From contig CAKPXR010000009.1 of assembly GCA_934202215.1 (NCBI GenBank), forward strand, positions 1 to 36,960: a stretch of DNA of 36,960 nt, read 5' to 3'. Positions 1 to 6,810 of the stretch are shown here, piece after piece (the stretch's first letter is position 1; the number at the start of each line of letters is the position of its first letter). Origin of the DNA: an uncultured Veillonella sp. Its GTDB lineage: Bacteria > Bacillota > Negativicutes > Veillonellales > Veillonellaceae. The position numbers were made by a program, and so were the translations under genes. Under the pieces are notes generated by a model. That model was not told the origin of the DNA. It did not search any database and saw only the letters and a program-made list of their open reading frames with translations.

Positions 1-30
1 CCAAAGAAACATGGTAATATTCCATTATAA
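1..30 (+). CDS. mmdA: 3' end of methylmalonyl-CoA decarboxylase alpha subunit (partial)
   Basis: Reading frame 1 gives PKKHGNIPL followed by TAA at 28-30. A lysine-rich end finishing in HGNIPL is what I expect at the C-terminus of acyl-CoA carboxyltransferase subunits (MmdA, PccB-like). The position directly before mmdD fits the known Veillonella gene order. MmdA is the soluble carboxyltransferase that moves CO2 from methylmalonyl-CoA to the biotin on MmdC. Only nine residues are visible, so the call rests mainly on context. Confidence 0.75.
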   Translation, partial: PKKHGNIPL

Positions 31-103
31 TTCGATTCGATAATCAAATCATCGAGTTTGGGAGATACCTTTCTTTACTACTTTTTTAGAAAGGGGAATG
101 ATT

Positions 104-445
104 ATGGAAGGACAAGCAGTTACTACTAATCCTTGGTTAATCATGGCCATTAATATGACAGTTGTATTTGTTGTGTTGATTCTTTTAGGCATATTAATGA
201 CAATTGTTCATTTGATTGATCCGACTAAGAAGAAAGACAAACAAGTAAGTGCACCTGTTGCAGCTCCAGTAGCAGCTCCAGTAGCTACACCAAGTGCGTC
301 TACTCAAAATGAGGATGAAGTAGTAGCAGCTATCGTAGGTGCCATTGTGGCGATGGGGTATTCATCTGAGCAAATTGCATCTATTCGACCTACAGCAACC
401 AGTGCTAAATGGCGCTTGGAAGGTCGTTTAAGCGGTAGAGGTTAA
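104..445 (+). CDS. mmdD: Methylmalonyl-CoA decarboxylase delta subunit (OadG-like membrane anchor)
   Basis: MmdD is the small subunit that ties the soluble carboxyltransferase and the biotin carrier to the membrane pump MmdB. The protein has one N-terminal membrane helix (about residues 9-38), then a basic KKKDK stretch, an Ala/Pro/Val linker (about 50-66), and a conserved C-terminal domain ending WRLEGRLSGRG. That domain is repeated almost alone in MmdE, the next gene. An ATG lies at 98, but AAGGGG (91-96) is only one base from it. The ATG at 104 has normal spacing, so I prefer it (113 residues); the 98 start would give 115, the length I recall being reported for the Veillonella subunit. The gap to mmdE is 23 bases. 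Confidence 0.9.
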   Translation: MEGQAVTTNPWLIMAINMTVVFVVLILLGILMTIVHLIDPTKKKDKQVSAPVAAPVAAPVATPSASTQNEDEVVAAIVGAIVAMGYSSEQIASIRPTATSAKWRLEGRLSGRG

Positions 446-468
446 TAAGAGTTTAGGAGGCATTTGTA

Positions 469-636
469 ATGAGTAATGCTACAAAAACTAACGGTAAAGC
501 TCCATCTAAAGATGTAGTAGCAGTAATCGTTGGTGCATTAGCGGCAATGGGTTATTCCGCTGATCAAATTGCGCATATTCGTCCAATCGTAAGCTATAAT
601 TGGAAAATGGAAGGACGTTTACGCGGTAATCGATAA
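469..636 (+). CDS. mmdE: Methylmalonyl-CoA decarboxylase epsilon subunit
   Basis: This 55-residue gene is easily missed because of its size. A strong Shine-Dalgarno (TTTAGGAGG, 452-460) precedes the ATG. After about 12 polar residues, the protein (VVAVIVGALAAMGYS... IRP... EGRLRGNR) closely matches the last 43 or so residues of MmdD, so it looks like a free copy of the MmdD C-terminal domain without the membrane helix. In Veillonella the epsilon subunit is known to stabilise the decarboxylase complex rather than take part in catalysis. It lies between mmdD and mmdC as in published Veillonella operons. Length and sequence both fit, and I see no defect. Confidence 0.93.
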   Translation: MSNATKTNGKAPSKDVVAVIVGALAAMGYSADQIAHIRPIVSYNWKMEGRLRGNR

Positions 637-640
637 GATT

Positions 641-719
641 TTGGCAGTTAGATAATCAAAAAGATTATCCAATTTATATGTGTATAAGAAATTTATAAGT
701 ATTGTGTAGAAACTACACA
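641..719 (+). other. Two intercistronic hairpins between mmdE and mmdC
   Basis: The first hairpin pairs GATAATC (651-657) with GATTATC (663-669) around a five-A loop. TTGG (641-644) can also pair with CCAA (669-672) as an outer clamp. The second pairs TGTGTAG (703-709) with CTACACA (713-719) and ends just before the mmdC Shine-Dalgarno at 723-728. Neither is followed by a T-run, so they are unlikely to be intrinsic terminators. RNA processing, mRNA stabilisation or tuning of mmdC translation is an inference. Confidence 0.5.
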
Positions 720-736
720 TTTTGGAGGAATTTAAA

Positions 737-1120
737 ATGAAAAAATTCAACGTTACAGTAAATGGCACAGCATATGATGTAGAAGTTAATGAAGTAAAAG
801 CAGCAGCTCCTAAAGCGGCTCCTAAAGCAGCTCCAGCAGCAGCTCCTAAAGCAGCTCCTGCACCAGCTCCAGCAGCTCCTAAAGCAGCAGCTCCAGTTCC
901 AGCAGGTGCTGAAACTGTAAAAGCTCCAATGCCTGGTAAAATCTTATCTGTAGCAGTATCCGCTGGCCAAGCAGTTAAAAAAGGCGAAACTTTATTGATT
1001 CTTGAAGCTATGAAAATGCAAAATGAAATTGCAGCTCCTCATGATGCTGTAGTTGCTGACGTTCGCGTAGCTGCTAACCAAACTGTATCTACTGGCGATG
1101 ATATGATCGTTCTTGGTTAA
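737..1120 (+). CDS. mmdC: Methylmalonyl-CoA decarboxylase gamma subunit (biotin carrier protein)
   Basis: MmdC carries the biotin that shuttles CO2 from MmdA to the membrane subunit MmdB. The protein has a short N-terminal segment (about residues 1-20), an Ala/Pro/Lys linker (21-57) and a biotinyl domain with the EAMKMQ motif. The biotinylated lysine is K93, 34 residues from the C-terminus, a typical distance. The frame is open from a TTG at 722, but that start would put the Shine-Dalgarno GGAGG (724-728) inside the gene. The ATG at 737 is correctly spaced and gives 127 residues. A hairpin precedes the ribosome site and another follows the stop codon. Confidence 0.95.
   Translation: MKKFNVTVNGTAYDVEVNEVKAAAPKAAPKAAPAAAPKAAPAPAPAAPKAAAPVPAGAETVKAPMPGKILSVAVSAGQAVKKGETLLILEAMKMQNEIAAPHDAVVADVRVAANQTVSTGDDMIVLG
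800..905 (+). repeat. Low-complexity Ala/Pro/Lys-coding repeat inside mmdC
   Basis: This stretch is built from short imperfect GCAGCTCCTAAA-like units that encode the flexible linker of the biotin carrier. Such Ala/Pro linkers are normal in biotin carrier proteins and let the biotin domain swing between active sites. The near-identical units could slip in replication, so linker length may vary between strains. Confidence 0.8.
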
Positions 1121-1130
1121 TACCAAGTTT

Positions 1131-1159
1131 TATATGGCGCGGCTTAGCCGCGTCGTATA
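1131..1159 (+). other. Strong hairpin between mmdC and mmdB
   Basis: Bases 1131-1143 pair with 1147-1159 around a TTA loop. This gives a 13-bp stem with a GC-rich core (CGCGGC/GCCGCG) and two G-T pairs. It starts 11 bases after the mmdC stop and ends about 20 bases before the mmdB ribosome site. No T-run follows, so read-through, RNA processing or transcript protection is more likely than full termination. Confidence 0.65.
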
Positions 1160-1190
1160 ACAATTTTATATTTGTGAAAGGGGAACGCAT

Positions 1191-2312
1191 ATGGAGGCTT
1201 TTGCTGTTGCGATTCAATCCGTTATAACAGATAGTGGATTTGTCGCATTTACAACAGGCAATGCTATTATGATTCTTGTAGGTTTGATCCTATTGTATTT
1301 GGCATTTGCTAAAGAGTTTGAACCATTATTGTTGGGGCCGATTGCGTTTGGTTGTGTACTTGCTAATATTCCTCGAAATGGGTTTGAAGAAGGCGTAATG
1401 GCACTTATTAGTGCAGGTATCTCCCAAGAGATCTTCCCACCTTTAATTTTCCTCGGTGTAGGCGCTATGACTGATTTTGGTCCACTTATTGCTAACCCTA
1501 AAACGTTGCTTTTAGGTGCTGCTGCTCAAATCGGCGTATTCGTTGCTTTAGGTGGTGCAATGATGCTTGGTTTTACAGCTCAAGAAGCAGCTGCTATCGG
1601 TATTATTGGTGGTGCTGATGGTCCTACATCCATTTATTTGGCTACTAAGCTGGCTCCTCATTTATTAGGTGCTATTGCGGTTGCTGCGTATTCCTATATG
1701 TCTTTGGTACCGTTAATTCAACCACCTGTAATGAAATTATTCACTACGCAAAAAGAACGCGAAATTGTTATGGAGCAATTACGTGAAGTTACGCGTTTTG
1801 AAAAAATTGTATTTCCAATTGTTTCTACGATCTTCATTTCCTTATTATTACCATCCATTACATCCCTTTTAGGTATGTTGATGTTAGGTAACTTGTTCCG
1901 TGAATCTGGAGTAACTGAACGTTTATCTGATACATCTCAAAATGCGTTAATCAATACTGTTACAATTTTCTTGGCAACTGGTACTGGTTTAACAATGAGT
2001 GCGGAACATTTCTTAAGCGTACAAACAATTTTAATTATTGGCTTAGGTTTAGTTGCATTTATCGGTGGTACTGCTGGTGGCGTATTATTCGGTAAATTGA
2101 TGAATTTAGTGGACGGTGGTAAAACTAATCCACTTATTGGTTCGGCAGGTGTATCTGCAGTTCCAATGGCAGCTCGTGTATCTCAAGTTGTAGGTGCAAA
2201 AGCTAATCCTGGTAACTTTTTACTTATGCATGCTATGGGACCAAACGTAGCTGGTGTTATTGGTACAGCAGTAGCGGCAGGTACAATGCTTGCTATGCTG
2301 TCTAATCATTAA
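1191..2312 (+). CDS. mmdB: Methylmalonyl-CoA decarboxylase beta subunit (Na+-pumping membrane decarboxylase)
   Basis: MmdB is the integral membrane subunit that decarboxylates carboxybiotin and couples it to Na+ export. The 373 residues, the length reported for Veillonella, consist mostly of hydrophobic helices. Conserved pump motifs are present: GGADGPTS with D143, and [20 protein letters not shown] with N313, G317, S322 and R329. These residues keep exactly the spacing of D203, N373, G377, S382 and R389, the functionally important residues known in OadB of Klebsiella. The ATG at 1191 follows GAAAGGGG at a good distance. It is the last gene of the mmd cluster and is followed by a long hairpin. 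Confidence 0.96.
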   Translation: MEAFAVAIQSVITDSGFVAFTTGNAIMILVGLILLYLAFAKEFEPLLLGPIAFGCVLANIPRNGFEEGVMALISAGISQEIFPPLIFLGVGAMTDFGPLIANPKTLLLGAAAQIGVFVALGGAMMLGFTAQEAAAIGIIGGADGPTSIYLATKLAPHLLGAIAVAAYSYMSLVPLIQPPVMKLFTTQKEREIVMEQLREVTRFEKIVFPIVSTIFISLLLPSITSLLGMLMLGNLFRESGVTERLSDTSQNALINTVTIFLATGTGLTMSAEHFLSVQTILIIGLGLVAFIGGTAGGVLFGKLMNLVDGGKTNPLIGSAGVSAVPMAARVSQVVGAKANPGNFLLMHAMGPNVAGVIGTAVAAGTMLAMLSNH

Positions 2313-2325
2313 TAATTAAATAATT

Positions 2326-2367
2326 ATTCACCCAGGTGTACCTAAATAGGTACACCTATTGGTGAAT
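2326..2367 (+). terminator. Long hairpin after mmdB, possible 3' end of the mmd transcript
   Basis: An inner 10-bp perfect stem (GGTGTACCTA/TAGGTACACC) is capped by two A, and an outer stem pairs ATTCACC with GGTGAAT. The hairpin is very stable, but AAAAAG follows it instead of a T-run, so it is not a classic intrinsic terminator. It may stabilise the 3' end of the mmd mRNA or mark a processing site. Confidence 0.45.
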
Positions 2368-2503
2368 AAAAAGCCCTTGATATTATGTAATAACTTATAA
2401 AAGGGGATACTTGCAATAAATGCTTTTCGGATCGGTCATTAGGTGATGAGCAAGAGTTCATAAAATAACCTTCTAGTGCTTTAAATATAGTAGAGGTGGT
2501 CAC

Positions 2504-2761
2504 TTGTTATCTATAGAATTAAAAATACTGATTTGTTTTATTTGGGCATTTATTGTTTTTTTTATTACTGCACTGATTATCGGTAATGAAGGAAAAGCCA
2601 AATGGTTTCAACGTAGAACTAAATATTCTTGGTTTAATCGCCGAGGTTTTTTAGGTGAAACCTTACTTTTTGGATATCCTAAAACAAAAGAGGGGTATGG
2701 AATTGTTGTTTTGATGGCTTTTATTATTGGTATTGTGGGTTATATCTTATATTATTTATAA
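2504..2761 (+). CDS. Small two-helix membrane protein of unknown function
   Basis: I do not recognise this 85-residue protein. It has a membrane helix at about residues 5-27, a basic aromatic loop (KAKWFQRRTKYSWFNRR, about 31-47), and a second helix at about 66-84 after the GYPKTKEGYG segment. The likely start is TTG at 2504, preceded by GAGGTGG (2493-2499); no ATG fits better. It lies 38 bases upstream of a DASS transporter gene in the same direction, which suggests co-transcription. An accessory role for the transporter is a guess from position only. Two predicted helices and a clear ribosome site support a real gene. Confidence 0.65.
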   Translation: MLSIELKILICFIWAFIVFFITALIIGNEGKAKWFQRRTKYSWFNRRGFLGETLLFGYPKTKEGYGIVVLMAFIIGIVGYILYYL

Positions 2762-2799
2762 CTATATCAGTATATTTCTCTGAAGGGAGATGATGATGT

Positions 2800-4101
2800 A
2801 TGGGTACTGCAGAACAAACCTTAATCGTCCTTGCAGTTATGGCTATTTTATTTGTTACAGAAATTATTCCTTTAGCTATTACCTCTTTAGGTGGAGCTAT
2901 TGCACTTGGTCTTATGGGGATTATAACTCCTCCAGTAGTATTTTCTGGCTTGTCTGATAGTACAGTTGTGTTGTTTGCAGGCATGTTCGTTGTTGGTGCA
3001 GCATTGTTTTACACTGGTTTAGCTCAAAAAATTGGTGAAACAGTAGTATCTCATGCTGGTACTAGCGAAAATGGTTTAATGCTTGCCATTATGCTTGTTA
3101 CAGCAACTATGTCTGCATTCTTATCCAATACTGGTACAACAGCTGCACTACTTCCTGTAGTTGTTGGTATCTGTGCTGTTGCTAAGATTCCTGCATCTCG
3201 CCAATTGATGCCTTTAGCGTTTGCTGCGGGTATTGGTGGTATTATTACAATGGTTGGCACACCGCCTAATATCATTGTAAGTGGTACGTTAACTAAATTT
3301 GGTGAACAACCATTTGGTTTCTTTGAATTTGCTTGGATTGGTATTCCATTAACTATCGCTACTATTGCATTTATGATGCTTATTGGCAAACACTTATTGC
3401 CTAAACATGAGATTAAAGATGCTGGTGATGTTGAACAAGAAGTAGCTTCTGAAGATATTTCTAATGATCCTAAGAAACAATTGTATTCTGGTCTTATTCT
3501 ATTAGGTGTAATCATTGTAATGATTTTAGGTGATCCATTAAAAACTCATTATGGTATTAACTTACCATTGAGCATGGTTGCAGTTATCGGTGCAATACTT
3601 TGTGTTTTAACTGGTTGCTTGAATGAAAAACAAGCTTATACATCTATTGACTGGGTAACAATTTTCTTATTTGCTGGCATGATGCCAGTGGCAACTGCGC
3701 TTGATCAATCTGGTGCAGGTAAAATGATTGCTAATGCAGTAATTGGCGTTATGGGTGATAACCCTAGTCCTTACTTTGCAACAGGCGTATTATTTGCATT
3801 ATCTTGTATTATGACTCAATTTATGTCTAATACTGCATCCTGTGCATTATTAGCTCCTATTGGGATTTCTATTGCTCAAGGTATGGGTGCTGACCCTCAT
3901 GCTGTATTGATGGCTATTGGCGTTGCTGCATCTTGTGCATTTGGTACACCTGTAGGTACACCTCCAAATACATTAGTACTTGGTCCTGGTCAATATAAAT
4001 TTACTGACTATGTAAAAGCTGGTGTTCCATTGATTTTAGTTTGCTTCGTAGTAAGCTTGCTTATTATCCCAATGGTATGGCCATTTTTCCCTGGTAAATA
4101 A
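2800..4101 (+). CDS. DASS/SLC13-family sodium:anion symporter (probable dicarboxylate transporter)
   Basis: This 433-residue protein has the two-fold repeat of the divalent anion:Na+ symporter family. SNT is at residues 109-111 with GTPPN at 153-157 in the first half, and SNT at 343-345 with GTPPN at 386-390 in the second. Those SNT loops bind Na+ and substrate carboxylates in characterised family members. A polar loop (about 202-228) separates the halves. The likely substrates are C4-dicarboxylates such as succinate, fumarate or malate, but the sequence does not settle this. The ATG at 2800 follows GAAGGGAGA. Placement after the Na+-pumping decarboxylase suggests the transporter uses the Na+ gradient that pump creates. 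Confidence 0.88.
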   Translation: MGTAEQTLIVLAVMAILFVTEIIPLAITSLGGAIALGLMGIITPPVVFSGLSDSTVVLFAGMFVVGAALFYTGLAQKIGETVVSHAGTSENGLMLAIMLVTATMSAFLSNTGTTAALLPVVVGICAVAKIPASRQLMPLAFAAGIGGIITMVGTPPNIIVSGTLTKFGEQPFGFFEFAWIGIPLTIATIAFMMLIGKHLLPKHEIKDAGDVEQEVASEDISNDPKKQLYSGLILLGVIIVMILGDPLKTHYGINLPLSMVAVIGAILCVLTGCLNEKQAYTSIDWVTIFLFAGMMPVATALDQSGAGKMIANAVIGVMGDNPSPYFATGVLFALSCIMTQFMSNTASCALLAPIGISIAQGMGADPHAVLMAIGVAASCAFGTPVGTPPNTLVLGPGQYKFTDYVKAGVPLILVCFVVSLLIIPMVWPFFPGK

Positions 4102-4135
4102 TAGTGAATAGGTTACTCTACTATAAAGCACACAC

Positions 4136-4170
4136 GAGGTCGAATCGTAAGATTCGGCCTCATTTTTTTA
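4136..4170 (+). terminator. Intrinsic terminator after the DASS transporter gene
   Basis: An 11-bp stem (GAGGTCGAATC with GATTCGGCCTC, one G-T pair) closes a GTAA loop and is followed by A and seven T. Confidence 0.92.
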
Positions 4171-4227
4171 TGATAATGAATATTGATAATTAAATTCCTA
4201 GTATTACACTTAGGATTTTATAAAAAA

Positions 4228-4242
4228 TGATAATTATTATAT
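4228..4242 (+). promoter_or_regulatory. Candidate Fur box (7-1-7 type)
   Basis: TGATAATTATTATAT matches the 7-1-7 Fur consensus TGATAAT-N-ATTATCA at 13 of the 14 informative positions or close to it; only the last two bases differ. It lies about 150 bases upstream of the ferredoxin promoter. Fur is encoded in this window (34784-35275). Binding is inferred. Confidence 0.45.
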
Positions 4243-4374
4243 TCTCATTTATTGAGTATTGTATTCAATTGATTAAATGAAAAATAATATCAAAAATCTT
4301 ATAAATATAGGTATTGTATGATAAAAAGGAAAAATTAGTATGCAAAAATATATATAGTTTTTTATCATTTTCAT

Positions 4375-4403
4375 TTGACTTTCAAAAAAAACTGTGTGAT
4401 AAT
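4375..4403 (+). promoter_or_regulatory. Promoter of the ferredoxin gene
   Basis: The -35 TTGACT (4375-4380) and -10 GATAAT (4398-4403) are separated by 17 bases. A TGT directly before the -10 makes it an extended -10 promoter. The -10 is embedded in a TGATAAT motif, so a Fur-type repressor bound there would block RNA polymerase. Transcription should start near 4410, leaving a leader of about 70 bases. Confidence 0.75.
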
Positions 4404-4481
4404 GAGAACATAAGTTGAGGCAAGTGCCTTTCTAAATGATAATAAAAAGTTCTGATCTATATTTTTATGGAGGTCCTAATT

Positions 4482-4646
4482 ATGAGAGTTATTGCTGATG
4501 GTTGCATTAAATGTGGTTCTTGCGCATCTGTTTGCCCAGTTTCCTGCATCACTGAAGGTGAAACTAAATACGAAATTGGTGATGCTTGCATCGATTGCGG
4601 TTCTTGCGAATCCGTTTGCCCAGTTTCTGTAATTTCTGCTGAATAG
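4482..4646 (+). CDS. 2[4Fe-4S] ferredoxin (clostridial type)
   Basis: This 54-residue protein has two CxxCxxCxxxC motifs: C8, C11, C14, C18 and C36, C39, C42, C46. Each is followed by Pro, as in clostridial ferredoxins that bind two [4Fe-4S] clusters. It is a soluble low-potential electron carrier, expected to serve pyruvate:ferredoxin oxidoreductase and hydrogenase in this kind of anaerobe. An extra cysteine, C22, follows the first motif. The ATG follows ATGGAGGTCC, a strong ribosome site. The gene has its own extended -10 promoter and its own terminator, so it is a single-gene transcript, probably highly expressed. It is short enough to be missed by length-filtered gene finding, and a spurious antisense frame covers it. 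Confidence 0.95.
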   Translation: MRVIADGCIKCGSCASVCPVSCITEGETKYEIGDACIDCGSCESVCPVSVISAE

Positions 4647-4653
4647 TAATTAC

Positions 4654-4690
4654 AAAATAAAAAGCCCCTCAAAGAGGGGCTTTTTATTTT
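4654..4690 (+). terminator. Intrinsic terminator after the ferredoxin gene
   Basis: A perfect 17-bp stem (AAAATAAAAAGCCCCTC pairing with its complement at 4674-4690) closes an AAA loop. The A-run and T-run arms would allow termination in either direction. Confidence 0.95.
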
Positions 4691-4717
4691 GCCTAAATTT
4701 AGTTAACTTAGTATAAT
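4689..4717 (+). promoter_or_regulatory. Promoter of lspA
   Basis: TTGCCT (4689-4694) and a perfect TATAAT (4712-4717) are spaced by 17 bases, directly after the ferredoxin terminator and about 40 bases before lspA. It probably drives lspA-rluD and perhaps pyrR. Confidence 0.6.
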
Positions 4718-4756
4718 AGGACTATTAAGATATATATTATTATAGGAGAGTACATC

Positions 4757-5197
4757 TTGTTTTATTTTATACTTATATTTTGGATTCTATTAGATCAATT
4801 AACTAAATATTATGTTATGAATCATTTTATGTTAGGGGAATCGATTACCGTTATTCCTAATGTATTTCATTTAACATATATCATCAATCGTGGAGCGGCT
4901 TTTGGTATGCTAGCTAATCAACGATGGTTCTTCTTGTTAGTAGCTGTCATATTATTAGGTATTTGTGCGTATTACTGGAAACGATTGTTGAAAGGGCCTT
5001 GGTCTTTACAAGTAGGTTCTGCATTATTGGTTGCAGGCGCTATTGGTAATGGTATAGATCGCTATTTGCTTCATGGCGTTGTAGATTTCTTTGATTTTCG
5101 CATATGGCCTATTTTCAATGTTGCAGATATTGGAATTTGTGTAGGTGTAGCGTTGGTTATCTATCATTTATTTACATCTAAAGAAGAGAACGAATGA
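4757..5197 (+). CDS. lspA: Lipoprotein signal peptidase (signal peptidase II)
   Basis: LspA is the inner-membrane aspartyl protease that removes signal peptides from prolipoproteins after lipid attachment to cysteine. Motifs in order are DQLTK (13-17), INRGAAFGM (43-51), GNGIDRYLLHGVVDFF (97-112) and FNVADIGI (120-127). The catalytic pair is D110 and D124. Four hydrophobic helices fit the family, and the 146 residues are at the short end of its normal range. The start is a TTG at 4757, eight bases after GGAG (4745-4748); the family also begins just before its first membrane helix, which supports this start. Substrates in this window include the lipoprotein at 8376 and the binding-protein remnant at 26857. 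Confidence 0.94.
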   Translation: MFYFILIFWILLDQLTKYYVMNHFMLGESITVIPNVFHLTYIINRGAAFGMLANQRWFFLLVAVILLGICAYYWKRLLKGPWSLQVGSALLVAGAIGNGIDRYLLHGVVDFFDFRIWPIFNVADIGICVGVALVIYHLFTSKEENE

Positions 5198-5250
5198 TAG
5201 ATACTCTAAAATAATATGAATATATTACTTAACTCACAGAGAGGTAGAGG

Positions 5251-6174
5251 ATGAACGAATATATTGTTAGTGCTGAGCAAGAGGGCATGAGATTAGATGT
5301 TTTTTTAACAGAACAAATGGAAGGATCTCGTAGCTATATTCAAAGTTTAATTAAAGGCAGTCATGTTACTGTAGGTAACAAAGTAGGTAAAGCTAATCTT
5401 AGACTTACAGAGGGTTCGGTTATTCATGTAGAGGTACCAGAGCCAGAGTCTGTTGAGGTTAAACCAGAGGATATTCCTTTAGACATATTGTACGAAGATC
5501 ATGATATTATTATTGTAAATAAAGCGCGTGGAATGGTTGTTCATCCTGCAGTGGGTAATTATTCAGGTACACTTGTTAATGCATTGCTATATCATTGCAA
5601 AGATTTATCTGGTATTAATGGTGAAATAAGACCTGGTATTGTTCATCGTTTAGATAAAGACACATCAGGTGTTATGATGGCTGCCAAGAATGATGCAGCT
5701 CATATAGGGTTAGCTGAGCAGGTAAAAGTGCATTCTGCTAAACGTACGTATTTAGCTTTGGTACAAGGCAATATTGTAGAAGAAAAGGGTACTATTAAAG
5801 CTCCTATTGGAAGACATCCTAAGGATCGTATGAAAATGGCTGTCGTCTTTGAAAATAGTAAAGATGCAGTAACTCACTTTAATGTGGTTGAACGATTTGG
5901 GCATCAAACATTGGTTGAATGTAATTTAGAGACTGGTCGAACACATCAAATTCGTGTGCATTTTGCACATATTGGACATCCTGTTGTTAATGATCCATTC
6001 TATGGTTATCGTCGTATGGATTTTCCTATTGAAGGTCAAGCATTACATTCTAAATCTCTAGATGTTAAACATCCTATTTCAGGGAAAGCTATGCATTTTG
6101 AGGCACCGCTTCCAGATGACTTCAAAGCATGTCTAGAGTTTGCTAAGACATATCGTAAAGATAAAAGAAGATAA
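5251..6174 (+). CDS. rluD: RluA-family 23S rRNA pseudouridine synthase (RluD-like)
   Basis: The enzyme converts uridines to pseudouridine in large-subunit rRNA. The 307 residues comprise an S4 RNA-binding domain (about 12-60) followed by a catalytic domain (about 80-290). The catalytic motif HRLDKDTSG at 132-140 contains the nucleophile D135. The motif ETGRTHQIRVHFAHIGHP near residues 227-244 is also typical. ATG at 5251 follows GAGAGGTAGAGG. The order lspA-rluD-pyrR is common in Firmicutes. The exact target uridines (the E. coli RluD sites 1911/1915/1917) are assumed from family, not shown. Confidence 0.9.
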   Translation: MNEYIVSAEQEGMRLDVFLTEQMEGSRSYIQSLIKGSHVTVGNKVGKANLRLTEGSVIHVEVPEPESVEVKPEDIPLDILYEDHDIIIVNKARGMVVHPAVGNYSGTLVNALLYHCKDLSGINGEIRPGIVHRLDKDTSGVMMAAKNDAAHIGLAEQVKVHSAKRTYLALVQGNIVEEKGTIKAPIGRHPKDRMKMAVVFENSKDAVTHFNVVERFGHQTLVECNLETGRTHQIRVHFAHIGHPVVNDPFYGYRRMDFPIEGQALHSKSLDVKHPISGKAMHFEAPLPDDFKACLEFAKTYRKDKRR

Positions 6175-6288
6175 ACGATAACATCGATAAATAAATTGGT
6201 TTGATTTAAATTGTAGATTACTAAGTAAATTCTCTAACTATATTTGTTGAAAGGGCATAGAAGAACTCTGTGCTATAAGGGCGTATAT

Positions 6289-6810
6289 ATGGAAAAAAAA
6301 CGCTTATTGATGGATCAAGATGCTATTATGCGGGCTATCCGTCGTATAAGTCATGAAATTCTAGAACGTAATAAAGGCTTATCTGATGCTCTCATTGTTG
6401 GGATTGAGCGCCGTGGTGTTATTTTAGCAAAACGTTTACAAGCTGAAATTGAGCGTATTGAAGGTATTCATATTGAATGTGAATCGCTAAATGTTGCTAT
6501 GTATCGTGATGATCGCGATACGCGCCAAAAAGAGGGCGAACCATGTACGATTGATACTACAGAGAAAACAATTATCCTTGTGGATGATGTGCTTTACACA
6601 GGGCGCACCATTCGTGCAGCTTTAAATGCATTGATGACATCTGGTAGACCTAAATCTATTCAACTAGCGGTTCTAGTGGATCGTGGTCACCGTGAATTGC
6701 CAATTCGAGCAGACTATGTGGGTAAAAATATTCCTACATCACATCTTGAAAGTGTACGGGTTGCCGTAGTAGATTTAGATGGTGAAGAAGGGGTTACAAT
6801 ACAGGAATAA
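6289..6810 (+). CDS. pyrR: PyrR bifunctional regulator / uracil phosphoribosyltransferase
   Basis: PyrR binds leader RNA of pyrimidine genes in response to UMP and has weak uracil phosphoribosyltransferase activity. The 173-residue protein shows the PRPP-binding loop ILVDDVLYTGRT (96-107), the region MYRDD (71-75), and RGHRELPIRADYVGKNIPTS near the C-terminus, all typical of PyrR. The frame is open upstream to 6244, but the ATG at 6289 after ATAAGGGCG matches the family N-terminus. No other pyrimidine gene follows: a terminator starts inside the last codons. Its RNA targets must therefore be elsewhere. No PyrR-binding leader was recognised in front of it. Confidence 0.9.
   Translation: MEKKRLLMDQDAIMRAIRRISHEILERNKGLSDALIVGIERRGVILAKRLQAEIERIEGIHIECESLNVAMYRDDRDTRQKEGEPCTIDTTEKTIILVDDVLYTGRTIRAALNALMTSGRPKSIQLAVLVDRGHRELPIRADYVGKNIPTSHLESVRVAVVDLDGEEGVTIQE

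Larger units (their letters stand above)
4171..4481 (+). other. AT-rich intergenic control region upstream of the ferredoxin gene
   Basis: No gene is visible here on either strand. The region carries five copies of TGATAAT on the + strand, at 4171, 4184, 4228, 4397 and 4437. TGATAAT is the half-site of the ferric uptake regulator (Fur) box. The copy at 4397 overlaps the -10 element of the ferredoxin promoter. The density is far above chance even for AT-rich DNA. Several regulatory sites are therefore likely; iron control is an inference. Confidence 0.5.

Noticed and set aside
800..905. Possible CRISPR or tandem-repeat locus
   Set aside because: The repeats are short, in frame and encode the Ala/Pro linker of the biotin carrier; there are no spacers.
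3051..3515. Minus-strand open frame of 154 codons inside the DASS transporter gene
   Set aside because: It is antisense to a well-conserved transporter with both SNT and GTPPN repeats, and has no supporting signals.
4457..4672. Minus-strand open frame of 71 codons over the ferredoxin gene
   Set aside because: The + strand encodes a complete ferredoxin with promoter, ribosome site and terminator. The antisense product is a repeat only because the two cluster motifs repeat.
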